Source: Kiritimatiellia bacterium (GTDB lineage: Bacteria; Verrucomicrobiota; Kiritimatiellia; RFP12; UBA1067). From it: DNA of 50,369 bases. The stretch lies in NCBI GenBank assembly GCA_017406465.1, contig JAFQYM010000048.1, positions 1-50,369 of the forward strand, read 5' to 3'. Shown one piece after another: positions 8,025-15,967 of this stretch. The position numbers were made by a program, and so were the translations under genes. A model generated the notes under the pieces. It worked only from the letters and a program-made list of their open reading frames with translations. It searched no databases and was not told the DNA's origin. The first letter of the stretch is position 1. Every line of letters starts with the position of its first letter.

Positions 8025-9067
8025 AGATCGCAGTCGGGCTTTCGGGCGGAGTTGATTCCGCAGTTGCCGCGCTTCTACTGAAGCGCGAGGGACACGATGT
8101 CACCGGCATCACGATGAAGCTCTGGCGCGAAGGCCGCTACATGGGCGGCGAGAGAGACGCCTGCTTCGGCCCGGGCGAAGCCGAGGACATCGCGGCGGCG
8201 GAAGCGTTTGCCGCGAAGCTCGGCATCGACTACCGTGTCTTCGACTGCTCGGAGGAATACGAGAAAATCGTCCTCGACTACTTCCGCCGCGAGCGCACGG
8301 CGGGGCGGACTCCTAATCCTTGCATCGTCTGCAACCGCAACATGAAGTTCGGGATGCTGCCAAAGCTTGCGGAGAAGGAGATTGGTTTTGACAAGTTTGC
8401 GACTGGCCACTACGCGAGGATCGTTGAACGCGGCGGCCGTCTCGCAATCGCCCGCGCCGCAGACGAGGGGAAGGACCAGAGCTACTTCCTCTGGGGGCTT
8501 TCGCAGGAGCAGATCGCGCGCGCGATGTTTCCGCTCGGCGCGCTCTCCAAGGGCGAAGTGCGCGAGATCGCGCGCGAAGCTGGGCTTCCGATGGCAGACA
8601 AGGCCGACTCGCAGGACTTCTATTCTGGCGACAGCAACGAACTTCTCGACACCGAGGATCGCCCGGGCGACATCGTGACGACGGACGGCAAGAAGCTTGG
8701 TCGGCATCGCGGCTACTGGCACTACACGGTCGGGCAGCGCCAGGGCCTCGGCATCGGCGGAGGGACGCCCTTCTACGTCGTTCGCATCGAGCCCTGCCGC
8801 AACGAAGTGGTGGTCGGGCGACGCGAAGACGCCGTGGCAAGTTCGCTCGTCGTCCGCGACCTCAACTGGCAAGGAATCGCCGAGACGTCCGAGCCAGTGA
8901 CGGGGCTTGTAAAGATCCGCTCGACCGGCAGGCCAATCGGGCCCGTCACGCTCGAAAACGGCGTCCTAAATGCATCGTGCGACCTCTTCGGCGTAGCACC
9001 AGGGCAGTCCGCCGTCCTATACGGCGAAGACGGCACCATCCTCTGCGGCGGCATAATCGAAAAATAG
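8021..9067 (+). CDS. mnmA: tRNA-specific 2-thiouridylase, variant active site
   Basis: 348 residues, MnmA family: ATP-dependent 2-thiolation of U34 in Lys, Glu and Gln tRNAs. PP-loop GLSGGVDSAVAA (residues 6-17), first active-site Cys in TPNPCIVCNRNMKF (C101, C104), ATGHYARI, KDQSYFLWGL and the C-terminal beta-barrel. Odd: the second catalytic cysteine, normally in a DSxxxCF-type motif, is missing; here the stretch reads DSQDFYSGD (residues 196-204). An additional Cys48 occurs in DACFGPGEAEDI. Cys48, 101 and 104 may instead ligate an iron-sulfur cluster, as reported for some thiouridylases (inference). Start 8021 overlaps the hydE stop (ATGA) and GGAGG lies at 8011-8015. Confidence 0.9.
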   Translation: MKIAVGLSGGVDSAVAALLLKREGHDVTGITMKLWREGRYMGGERDACFGPGEAEDIAAAEAFAAKLGIDYRVFDCSEEYEKIVLDYFRRERTAGRTPNPCIVCNRNMKFGMLPKLAEKEIGFDKFATGHYARIVERGGRLAIARAADEGKDQSYFLWGLSQEQIARAMFPLGALSKGEVREIAREAGLPMADKADSQDFYSGDSNELLDTEDRPGDIVTTDGKKLGRHRGYWHYTVGQRQGLGIGGGTPFYVVRIEPCRNEVVVGRREDAVASSLVVRDLNWQGIAETSEPVTGLVKIRSTGRPIGPVTLENGVLNASCDLFGVAPGQSAVLYGEDGTILCGGIIEK

Positions 9068-9465
9068 CCATTGAGAAGGAGCAACTCCGAGCGTTAGGGC
9101 TCTCGCTACCGCTCCGCAGCTTCGCGATGTCTCAACGGCGATTCTGCGCGTTGAATTGTCTTTTGGGGCTGCCTTCGGCAGAGGAGGTCTGGAGGACACT
9201 CCTCCAGCTTAAAAACGATCACTATCATTCAGCAAGGCATGAATTATGGGCGCTGAGCAAATGAAATTCTGCGGAGCGGTAGCGAGAGCCCTGCTGATCG
9301 GAGTTAAATTCGGCGGACTGAACGTGGTTCGGATTGGCAGCGGATCAAAAATGGTTATACTCCAGAAGCGGCGTCTCTTGCAAGTAAAGAAGATGTTTTG
9401 GTAAACTATGGAAAACGGCACGCCGGGAAGCGGCAGGCCGTCGACAAGACAAAGGAGATAATGCT
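9068..9465. other. 398-bp intergenic spacer with an inverted-repeat element
   Basis: No gene found. Most of it is the element at 9083-9305, which contains two small internal hairpins: CTGCC/GGCAG at 9169-9181 and CTGGAGGA/TCCTCCAG at 9189-9207. The remainder (9306-9465) is the likely promoter region of the YbjQ gene, with TTGCAA near 9378 and TAAACT 18 bp downstream, and AAAGGAG at 9451-9457. Confidence 0.7.
9083..9305. repeat. 223-bp element bounded by 37-bp imperfect inverted repeats
   Basis: The left arm (9083-9119) and right arm (9269-9305) are reverse complements: the outer 8 bases AACTCCGA and the inner 24 bases (9096-9119 against 9269-9292) match exactly, and only the 5 bases between them differ. 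The interior codes for nothing recognisable. The form fits a miniature inverted-repeat transposable element or a large regulatory RNA hairpin. I see no clear target-site duplication. Confidence 0.75.
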
Positions 9466-9789
9466 GTGATAGTCGTAAACACTGAAACAATACCAGGATT
9501 TGAAATCGTCGAGATCAAGGGTCTCGTGCAGGGCAACACCGTCCGCGCAAAGCATGTCGGCCGCGACATCGCCGCAGGGTTCAAGAACCTCGTCGGCGGC
9601 GAGCTCAAGGGCTACACGGAGCTGTTGACGGAATCGCGCCGTGAGGCGACTTCGCGGATGATGTTCCAGGCCAAGCAGCTTGGCGCGAACGCAATCGTCA
9701 ACGTCAGGTTCTCGACGAGCGCAATCACGTCCGGCGCATCGGAAATGATGTCCTACGGCACGGCGGTACTCGTCCGCCAGGCAAACTGA
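9466..9789 (+). CDS. YbjQ family protein (UPF0145)
   Basis: 107 residues, complete YbjQ fold, the pentameric 'heavy-metal-binding' family PF01906 whose role is unsettled. Seen: TTESxPG-like start (TETIPGFEIVEIKGLVQG), VGRDIAAGFKNLVGGELKGY, and SRMMFQAKQLGANAIVNVRF, all in the canonical order. Start codon is GTG at 9466, with AAAGGAG at 9451-9457; an ATG at 9461 is out of frame and ends after two codons. It is followed 16 bp later by a second, membrane-anchored YbjQ-like protein and a PrsW-type protease. Confidence 0.92.
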   Translation: MIVVNTETIPGFEIVEIKGLVQGNTVRAKHVGRDIAAGFKNLVGGELKGYTELLTESRREATSRMMFQAKQLGANAIVNVRFSTSAITSGASEMMSYGTAVLVRQAN

Positions 9790-9805
9790 CGGTGGAGTTC
9801 CCTTT

Positions 9806-10315
9806 ATGGAGACTTCCGCCAACAACGATGGCCTCTTCGTGCTCGCGTTCTACATCGGCCTGACGCTTGTGCTTCTTGCGGCGCAATGGCTGATAGGGGG
9901 TGCGATAGAGAGACGTCATCTCAAGATACTCGCCACCCGCGAGCGCATGCTGGACGGCTTCCTCGTCACTTCGCTCAAGAAGCCCCCGGCCGGAACCGTC
10001 TCGTCGTCCCGTCCGCCGATGCTTGTAACTGGTGAAGCCGTGATCTCCAGCGACTACTTCAAGAACTGGCTGTTCGGCTTCATCGCGTTCTTCGGCGGAG
10101 AGTCGAAGACCTTTACGCTCCTCTTCGAACGCGCACGCCGCGAGGCGACGTTGCGGATGATAGACCAGGCCCGCCTCGCGGGTTACAACGCGATCTGCAA
10201 CGTCCGCTACGAATCGGCGGACATCGCGGGAAACGCCGCGACCAACGACGGCAGGACGAAACCGCTCAAAATGGCATCCTGCACCGTCTCAGGCACGGCA
10301 TACGTGCAGGCATAG
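9806..10315 (+). CDS. Membrane-anchored YbjQ-like protein
   Basis: 169 residues. One N-terminal membrane segment (residues about 9-31, LFVLAFYIGLTLVLLAAQ) is followed by a basic stretch and a domain resembling the YbjQ protein encoded just upstream: VISSDYFKNWLFGFIAFFGG, then RREATLRMIDQARLAGYNAICNVRYES, equivalent to RREATSRMMFQAKQLGANAIVNVRF in the neighbour. It is probably a duplicated and anchored paralog, so the pair may form a hetero-oligomer at the inner face of the membrane (inference). GGTGGAG precedes the ATG. Confidence 0.8.
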   Translation: METSANNDGLFVLAFYIGLTLVLLAAQWLIGGAIERRHLKILATRERMLDGFLVTSLKKPPAGTVSSSRPPMLVTGEAVISSDYFKNWLFGFIAFFGGESKTFTLLFERARREATLRMIDQARLAGYNAICNVRYESADIAGNAATNDGRTKPLKMASCTVSGTAYVQA

Positions 10316-10319
10316 CGTC

Positions 10320-11000
10320 ATGGACGACATACGCGACGAACCGGCGTTGTGCGGCGTGACGCAGTCCTGCGCCGAAGCCGGTTCCAATGGCGTCTGGGGT
10401 GAGCCGGCGCTTATCGACGCGACGGCGGCCGATGCGGAACGTCGTCGCCATCACGCATGGCTGGCGGAGCAGTGGTCTCGCACTTCGACGAAGACGCGCT
10501 TTGGGGTTTTCTTCCTGCTTTGCGTCTTTTCCGGGCTGGCGGCCATTCCCTGCGCGGTGCTGAAGGAGTCGTTCGGCTATGGCGTCCTTCTGATTGTCGT
10601 CGCCGCTCCTGTGGCGGAGGAGATGGCAAAGGCAATTCTGCCGCTGATGGTACTGGAGAAGCGTCCGTGGTTCTTCGGGTCGTACTTGTCCATCGTCCTC
10701 GTAGGGCTACTTTCGGGGGCCGTGTTCGCGTCTGTCGAAAACGCGTTATACTTCTTCGTCTACATCCCCTCCGAAAAGCTGACTCAGGGGACTATTCTCT
10801 GGCGACTCATCGTCTGCACCGCGATGCATGTCGGCTGCGCGACGCTCGCCTGCAGCGGACTTGCCCGCGCCTGGAGCCGCGCCCGCAAAAGGCGTGCCGA
10901 ATTCGAGATGTCCGTCGCGATGCCGCGCCTAATCGCGGCCGTCGTCATACACGGCGTCTACAATCTCGGCGCGCTCATCTTCGCCATCCTCAGCCGCTGA
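10320..11000 (+). CDS. PrsW-type intramembrane metalloprotease (CPBP-like)
   Basis: 226 residues with about six hydrophobic segments after a hydrophilic 50-residue N-terminus. Motifs of the PrsW/CPBP glutamyl protease superfamily: VAEEMAKAILPL (EExxK-type), FASVENALYFFVY, an internal CTAMHVGCATLACSG with His, and VVIHGVYNLGALI with His. Family members cleave membrane anti-sigma factors or modify membrane proteins; the substrate here is unknown. Separated by 4 bp from the YbjQ-like gene and convergent with the metallophosphoesterase gene (22-bp gap). Confidence 0.85.
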   Translation: MDDIRDEPALCGVTQSCAEAGSNGVWGEPALIDATAADAERRRHHAWLAEQWSRTSTKTRFGVFFLLCVFSGLAAIPCAVLKESFGYGVLLIVVAAPVAEEMAKAILPLMVLEKRPWFFGSYLSIVLVGLLSGAVFASVENALYFFVYIPSEKLTQGTILWRLIVCTAMHVGCATLACSGLARAWSRARKRRAEFEMSVAMPRLIAAVVIHGVYNLGALIFAILSR

Positions 11001-11022
11001 ATTATTTTCTACCTCAAAGCCG

Positions 11023-12012
11023 TCAACTTGCGGACGCAACAAAGGTGCAGCGCTTGCCGGCGTTGTCGCGAACAATGGCCTGCCACGCAGGATTCGGAGC
11101 GGCGTCCGCAGGAAGCGGCTTCGGAGAGAAGTAGTCGTACTGGACAAGCGAAAGTTCGGCGCGGTCGGGATATTCGCGCAACAGGCAATATCCGATGTCA
11201 CCCCAATGCCCCGTCGAAGGAAGGCCGGCAGTCTGCCCGACAAGCCCTGCGCCCCAGTGCCTCAGCGAACGGGTGACATACCACCGGTGGTTGTGGCCGT
11301 GGATGTAGCCGCAGCAGTTCGTCGGCGCTTCCGTGGTCCCCATGATCAGCTCGCCGAACTTCCGCGCCGAGCTGGACGTGTTGCCCTTCCCTGGTTCGCC
11401 AAGCTCACCTGCCGGATGGTGCGCCACGACAAGCAACGGGCGTTTCGACGCGGCGCACTCAGCTTTGAGCCATTCGCGCTGGGCGTCGTCAAGCGCTCCA
11501 GACGTGATCCACTTGTCTGTCTCCTCCGGCTGGCCGAGGGTATCGGCCATTATGTAGTCGAAATACACGCCGTGAACTTTGCTGACGATGCGCCCTGGAA
11601 CAGGCGAACGATCGGCGTACTCAGGCCAGAGCTCGAGGAAGTTCTCGCGGCGGTCGTGGTTTCCCATGCCGATCGTAACCTCGATGCCGGCATCGAGAAC
11701 TGGCTGAAGGAGACGGCGCGAAAGCTCGTAGTCTTCCTTACGCCCCCAAAGATACGCAAGGTCTCCGGGAATCAGCATCTTCGCCGGAAGAGGATCGAGC
11801 GCAAGGACGCGGGCAATGCACTCCACGAACTTCTCGCCCTGGTACTTGGGAGAATTCCAGTTCCCAACATGGCAGTCCGACAAAATCGCAATCAACGTCT
11901 CGTCCTTTCGCAACGATCCGAAAGTCGAGATTGTCGAACATCCGCCTGCACCTAAGAGCGTGACAGACGCCGCCGCACACCCCTTCAGAAACTCTCTTCT
12001 GCTCGTATCCAT
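11023..12012 (-). CDS. Tat-exported metallophosphoesterase
   Basis: 329 residues. A twin-arginine signal with lipobox-like end (MDTSRREFLKGCAAASVTLL then GAGGCST) predicts export and possibly lipid anchoring. Calcineurin-type metal ligands follow in order: DCHVGNW, PGDLAYLWG, GNHDRR, VAHHPAGE, HGHNH. It probably hydrolyses phosphoesters in the periplasm. The start at 12012 is chosen for AGAGGTG just upstream and for the intact Tat motif. Last gene of the EF-hand/purF/ATPase operon, 13 bp after the ATPase. Confidence 0.88.
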   Translation of the reverse strand: MDTSRREFLKGCAAASVTLLGAGGCSTISTFGSLRKDETLIAILSDCHVGNWNSPKYQGEKFVECIARVLALDPLPAKMLIPGDLAYLWGRKEDYELSRRLLQPVLDAGIEVTIGMGNHDRRENFLELWPEYADRSPVPGRIVSKVHGVYFDYIMADTLGQPEETDKWITSGALDDAQREWLKAECAASKRPLLVVAHHPAGELGEPGKGNTSSSARKFGELIMGTTEAPTNCCGYIHGHNHRWYVTRSLRHWGAGLVGQTAGLPSTGHWGDIGYCLLREYPDRAELSLVQYDYFSPKPLPADAAPNPAWQAIVRDNAGKRCTFVASAS

Positions 12013-12025
12013 GTCTTGCACCTCT

Positions 12026-12703
12026 TTAAGTATTCGCGTCGAGCTGGTAGTAGATTTTCTGGATATCAAGAGGGAAAAGCCCAGGCACCTTGTCGCGCAG
12101 CTCGCCCTCAAGCGACATAGGGCAGCATGTGAACTTCACAGGCAGGCCGAGTGTGCTCGCTATTGCGTCTGCATACTGCATTGACGAAAGAACGGTCTCT
12201 GCGGTCGTCTGCGGCCCGAGATTCGTGTTATTGACTATGCCGGTAAAAGGCAAGCGGCACGCCTCCTCTATCTCGCGAAGGACATCAAGCGCGTCGCCTG
12301 GAGTGGACGTCAGCGGGCGCGACGCGTTTACGACGGCGAGCATGTCGTAGTCGTTCTCTGCGCGAATGTCGTCGACATACCGGCCAAGCGCAAGCGCCCC
12401 GCGGTCATCGCCGCCGACATCGACGACGACGCTTGCGCCGCGGTCGGCGAAAAGAGCGTACGCCTCCTTCGGCATCGCGGGAAAGTCGACATTCGAGTTC
12501 GCGTAGTCGCTGACGACGAGTTCAATCCCCTCGGCCGCGAGATCGGCAGCCGAGTCCTTCGTGCGGAAGTAGGGATTGACTATGTCGAGGTCTGCAACGG
12601 CGACGCGCGGCACGGTGCGCTTCAGAATACGTGCAAAGTTGAGCGCAACATTTGTCTTGCCGCTACCGTAATGTCCCGCGAACAATGTGACGCGCTTTGC
12701 CAT
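12026..12703 (-). CDS. P-loop ATPase, CobQ/MinD-like
   Basis: 225 residues beginning MAKRVTLFAGHYGSGKTNVA, a Walker A motif, followed by a Walker-B-like VAVADLDIVNPYFRTKD and the switch-like VVVDVGGDDRGALALGRY. The layout fits the SIMIBI (CobQ/CobB/MinD/ParA) class. Members of this subgroup are often labelled cobyrinic-acid synthase-like, but no amidotransferase domain is present, so I name no function. The start 12703 lies 11 bp after the purF stop; the long frame extending to 13267 is a shadow of purF. Confidence 0.8.
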   Translation of the reverse strand: MAKRVTLFAGHYGSGKTNVALNFARILKRTVPRVAVADLDIVNPYFRTKDSAADLAAEGIELVVSDYANSNVDFPAMPKEAYALFADRGASVVVDVGGDDRGALALGRYVDDIRAENDYDMLAVVNASRPLTSTPGDALDVLREIEEACRLPFTGIVNNTNLGPQTTAETVLSSMQYADAIASTLGLPVKFTCCPMSLEGELRDKVPGLFPLDIQKIYYQLDANT

Positions 12704-12714
12704 GCCGGCGTCCG

Positions 12715-14187
12715 TCACTTCTTCGGATTTGCAGAGCACGCGTGCGGGCAGGACGAGCAGCCGTGCGCACACGAGCCAGGCATAGAGACGTCCTCGCCAG
12801 TCCAGCAGTAGGTGCAAAGACGCTCGCGCGGGAGCCCGATCGCGGCGACGAGATCGTCGACAGTCTGAAACGCAAGAGAGGTAAGGTTCAGCTTTTCGCG
12901 GATGAACTCGACCATACCCTTGTAGGGCTCGCCGTTCGGATCGACGTATTTCGATATGTCGGCATCCTCCCCCTCGTGCCCGCGAACGTAGCGGCGAGTG
13001 ATGAGGTCGTACTCGTTCTTCGAGCGCGAGAAGTTGATGAAGCGGCAGGGGTAGAGGAGCGGCGGGCACGCAATGCGGACGTTCACTTCCTTGCACCCCT
13101 CCTTGTAGAGACGGTCGGCCTGCTTGCCGAGCTGCGTTCCGCGCACGATAGAGTCGTCGCAGAAGACAAGGCGGCGGTCCTTGATGAGCCCCGGTATCGT
13201 TATGAGCTTCATCGAAGCCACCTTCTCGCGCTGACGCTGGTCCTGCGGCATGAACGACCTCGCCCATGTCGGCGTGTACTTCACGAACGGACGGGCGAAC
13301 TTGATACCCGCCTCATGCGCATAGCCAAGCGCATGAGAAGTGCCGGAATCGGGAATCCCGCACGCGGCGTCGACCTCGGTCGGATAGCGCTTCGCGAGCG
13401 CCGAACCGCAGCGGTAGCGCGCCATCTCGACGTTGCGCCCCTCGTAGGACGAGGCGGGGAATCCATAGTACACCCAGAGAAACGAGCAGATCGCCATCTT
13501 CTCGCCGGGCTCTATGACAGTCGTCATGCCATCTGGCGTCATCTCCACCATCTCGCCGGGCCCGAGGTCGCGCACGTATTCGTAGCCGAGGTTCGGCAGC
13601 GCACAGCTTTCCTGGAGCGCGATGTACCCCGTTTCCTTGCGGCCAAGCACGATCGGCGTGCGGCCGTAGCGGTCGCGAGCGGCGTAAAGCGTGCCGTTCT
13701 CGGAAAGGAGCAGAAGCGTGCAACTGCCCTTCACCTTCTCCTGCACATAGCGAACGCCCTCGACAAGAGAAGACTGCGTCGCGATGAGCGCGGAGACGAC
13801 TTCCGTCGGGCCGACCATTCCGCTCGTCGTGGAATACTGAAGCTGGGCATTGTGCTCGAACAGCTCTTTCTTCAGCTCGTCGATGTTCGTTATGAGGCCG
13901 ACGGTCACAATCGCGAAAGCGCCGAGCTTTGAATGCATCACGAGCGGCTGGGGGTCGGTGTCCGATATCACGCCGATGCCGACGTTGCCCGCAAAGTGCG
14001 TGACGTCATGCTCAAACTTCGAGCGGAACGGCGCGTTCTGGATATTGTGTATCGACCGCTGGAATCCGCAGGGCCCCAGGACGGCCATGCCGCCACGATG
14101 GGTGCCGAGGTGTGAATGGTAATCCGTGCCGAAGAAGAGGTCGCTTACCGCATCCTCCTTCGAAACGACGCCGCAAAGTCCGCCCAT
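12715..14187 (-). CDS. purF: Amidophosphoribosyltransferase (PurF)
   Basis: 490 residues, first committed step of purine synthesis: glutamine plus PRPP to phosphoribosylamine. N-terminal nucleophile Cys5 (MGGLCGVV, short propeptide), glutaminase motifs HLGTHRGG and RDRYGRTPIVLG, and the PRPP loop VFCDDSIVRGTQLGKQ near residue 342. Cys234, Cys381, Cys458 and Cys461 match the positions of the [4Fe-4S] ligands of the Bacillus-type enzyme. Odd: a C-terminal tail with four more cysteines (473, 477, 480, 484; C-x3-C-x2-C-x3-C). It sits between the EF-hand membrane protein and the P-loop ATPase in one operon. Confidence 0.95.
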   Translation of the reverse strand: MGGLCGVVSKEDAVSDLFFGTDYHSHLGTHRGGMAVLGPCGFQRSIHNIQNAPFRSKFEHDVTHFAGNVGIGVISDTDPQPLVMHSKLGAFAIVTVGLITNIDELKKELFEHNAQLQYSTTSGMVGPTEVVSALIATQSSLVEGVRYVQEKVKGSCTLLLLSENGTLYAARDRYGRTPIVLGRKETGYIALQESCALPNLGYEYVRDLGPGEMVEMTPDGMTTVIEPGEKMAICSFLWVYYGFPASSYEGRNVEMARYRCGSALAKRYPTEVDAACGIPDSGTSHALGYAHEAGIKFARPFVKYTPTWARSFMPQDQRQREKVASMKLITIPGLIKDRRLVFCDDSIVRGTQLGKQADRLYKEGCKEVNVRIACPPLLYPCRFINFSRSKNEYDLITRRYVRGHEGEDADISKYVDPNGEPYKGMVEFIREKLNLTSLAFQTVDDLVAAIGLPRERLCTYCWTGEDVSMPGSCAHGCSSCPHACSANPKK

Positions 14188-14208
14188 TTAAGTGTTCCTT
14201 TCTCCGCT

Positions 14209-15885
14209 TCAATTGGCCGGGGCTGCCGCCGGGGTGCTTTCGGCCGCCGGCGTTTCTGCCGGCGCGGCTGCCTTCGCGCAGCTCTTCGTGCACGGACAGC
14301 ACAGCCAGAGCGCCGCGCCGATTATCGCGAAGACGACGACAAGCCAGCAGATGACGCGGCAGATGCGGCACGGAGCGCAGATCGTGAACGCCCTCGCGCG
14401 CTTCATCGAGAAGCGCATCGGACGGTTGATCGCCCATCCGCACGCATTGAGGATCGCGCCGATGTCGCGCTTCCTCAGCTTGAACCACGTGAGGATCACG
14501 CTCGGCAGCGACACGACGAGGATGAGAGCGACGATGGAAATCGCAATCTGGAGCGCAGTCATGTTCGAGATCGCGGCCATCAGCGACGCCGCCGCCGCGC
14601 CAACCATGCCAACGCCAATGCCGATGGCGGCGACGGAGCTCGCCATCGCGGCGCCTCCCGCCTGCGCGTTCTGCGTCCCCGCCTCGACGTTCTTCTGCGC
14701 CGCCGCCTGCTTGTCGCCGAGGAACTTCTTAACCGCCGCGGCGATTCCCTCGCCGAGCTTGCGCCAAGGAGCCCAGAATGCCTCGGCAAGCGAAACCTGC
14801 GACTCGACGACCTTGGTGATCACGGCGTCCCAGTCCTTCCCGTCGCGGTCGTAGAACACGCCGTTCCTGCCGACGTAGAGCTGCGCGACCGCGCCCGCAG
14901 TGACTACGGCGCATATCTGGCGAGTCGCGCCTTCGGACGGACGCGAGAGCTTGAGGTAGATGACGCAGCAGTTGGATTTCTCGACGAGCGCGGAGTGCGC
15001 GGCCTCGCTCTCGACGTGGAAGCATAGGTTCATCTCCTTCGCGTCGATGCGGAGCGTGCCCGTCTGGAACACGGCGAGCTCCTTGAGGTCGTAGAGGCGG
15101 CGCATGTTGACGTAGTTCTCGAGGAACTCGACGAGGTGGAGCTTGTAGCGCAGGACGCGCTCCTCGTCGTCCAGCTCGCCCTTCCTGCCGGCGTTCATCA
15201 CCGGCTTCGCGGCGGTCCACGCGCGGTAGGCCGCGAACGCGCCCTTCACCTTCTTCCACTCCATGCGCGTGAGGGAGTCCTTCTCTCCGAGCACGGGCTT
15301 TACGCACTTCTCGGCGAACGCGAGAATCGCCTCGAGGTGCTTCGGGTTGAGGTGGTCCTTGAGCGGAAGCACCTTGTCCGCTTCCTCGGTGACGAGGGGC
15401 ATGTCCTCTGGCGGAAGGAAGAACGCGTCGACGACAGGCTCTACGGCCGCGAGCGCCGCGTTCGCGTCGGCCGTGGCATCGCCCGCGACCGCGACATCCG
15501 GCGAGCGTCCCTTCTCCTCCCAGTCGGCAAGCGCGTTCTTGTCCTCTTCGGAAGGCGCGAGCGCGGCGAGGTCGGCCTGCTTTGCCGTGACGTCCGCAAG
15601 CGCCTTCTCCTCTGCCTCGCCGGCGGTGAAGAGCGAGTCGAAGTCGACGTTCTTCGCCTTGAGGAAATCTATCGCCGCGAGGACCTCTGGCGTGCGGATG
15701 CGTCCGTCGTGGTCGGTGTCCATCAACTCGAGCATGCGAAGGTCGAAGCGGACGCCAGTAGTCGGCATCGAAAGCGCGACCCACTGCTTGCGGTCGAGTT
15801 CCGCGAGAGCGGCGATATCTGCGCCGCACTTGAGCGAAACCTGTTGCATTCTTCCGGCCCTGAACCATTTCCAGCTGTAGCTCAT
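14209..15885 (-). CDS. EF-hand membrane protein of unknown function
   Basis: 558 residues, family not recognised. A perfect single EF-hand loop is at residues 56-67 (DTDHDGRIRTPE) in a helix-loop-helix setting. The middle is mainly helical and soluble. Residues about 440-490 (MVGAAAASLMAAI, then IAISIVALILVVSL) and about 520-545 (VICWLVVVFAIIGAALWLCC) are membrane segments, followed by an Ala/Pro-rich tail. Cysteine pairs flank the last segment (CAPCRICRVICW, CCPCTKSC). AAGGAG precedes the ATG. First gene of the operon with purF, the P-loop ATPase and a metallophosphoesterase. No signal peptide, so the EF-hand part is probably cytoplasmic. Confidence 0.75.
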   Translation of the reverse strand: MSYSWKWFRAGRMQQVSLKCGADIAALAELDRKQWVALSMPTTGVRFDLRMLELMDTDHDGRIRTPEVLAAIDFLKAKNVDFDSLFTAGEAEEKALADVTAKQADLAALAPSEEDKNALADWEEKGRSPDVAVAGDATADANAALAAVEPVVDAFFLPPEDMPLVTEEADKVLPLKDHLNPKHLEAILAFAEKCVKPVLGEKDSLTRMEWKKVKGAFAAYRAWTAAKPVMNAGRKGELDDEERVLRYKLHLVEFLENYVNMRRLYDLKELAVFQTGTLRIDAKEMNLCFHVESEAAHSALVEKSNCCVIYLKLSRPSEGATRQICAVVTAGAVAQLYVGRNGVFYDRDGKDWDAVITKVVESQVSLAEAFWAPWRKLGEGIAAAVKKFLGDKQAAAQKNVEAGTQNAQAGGAAMASSVAAIGIGVGMVGAAAASLMAAISNMTALQIAISIVALILVVSLPSVILTWFKLRKRDIGAILNACGWAINRPMRFSMKRARAFTICAPCRICRVICWLVVVFAIIGAALWLCCPCTKSCAKAAAPAETPAAESTPAAAPAN

Positions 15886-15927
15886 TTTAATTCTCCTTGG
15901 ATGATGACTTGAAAGGCGTTGGCTAAT

Positions 15928-15936
15928 ATTTTACCA
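15928..15936 (-). promoter_or_regulatory. Extended -10 of the EF-hand/purF operon
   Basis: Minus-strand TGG-TAAAAT (extended -10), about 43 nt before the EF-hand gene ATG. No strong -35 is visible at the usual spacing. Confidence 0.5.
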
Positions 15937-15967
15937 TAAATACGCCGCGCCGTCACAAAAGCCACGG

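Noticed and set aside
9189..9207. Hairpin CTGGAGGA/TCCTCCAG as an intrinsic terminator of mnmA
   Set aside because: No T-tract follows on the plus strand; it is better seen as part of the inverted-repeat element.
9083..9305. Insertion sequence or CRISPR-like array
   Set aside because: No transposase frame, only two inverted copies and no repeated spacers.
12704..13267. Long N-terminal extension of the P-loop ATPase
   Set aside because: It overlaps purF in another frame and has shadow composition; the start at 12703 fits the family and the operon spacing.
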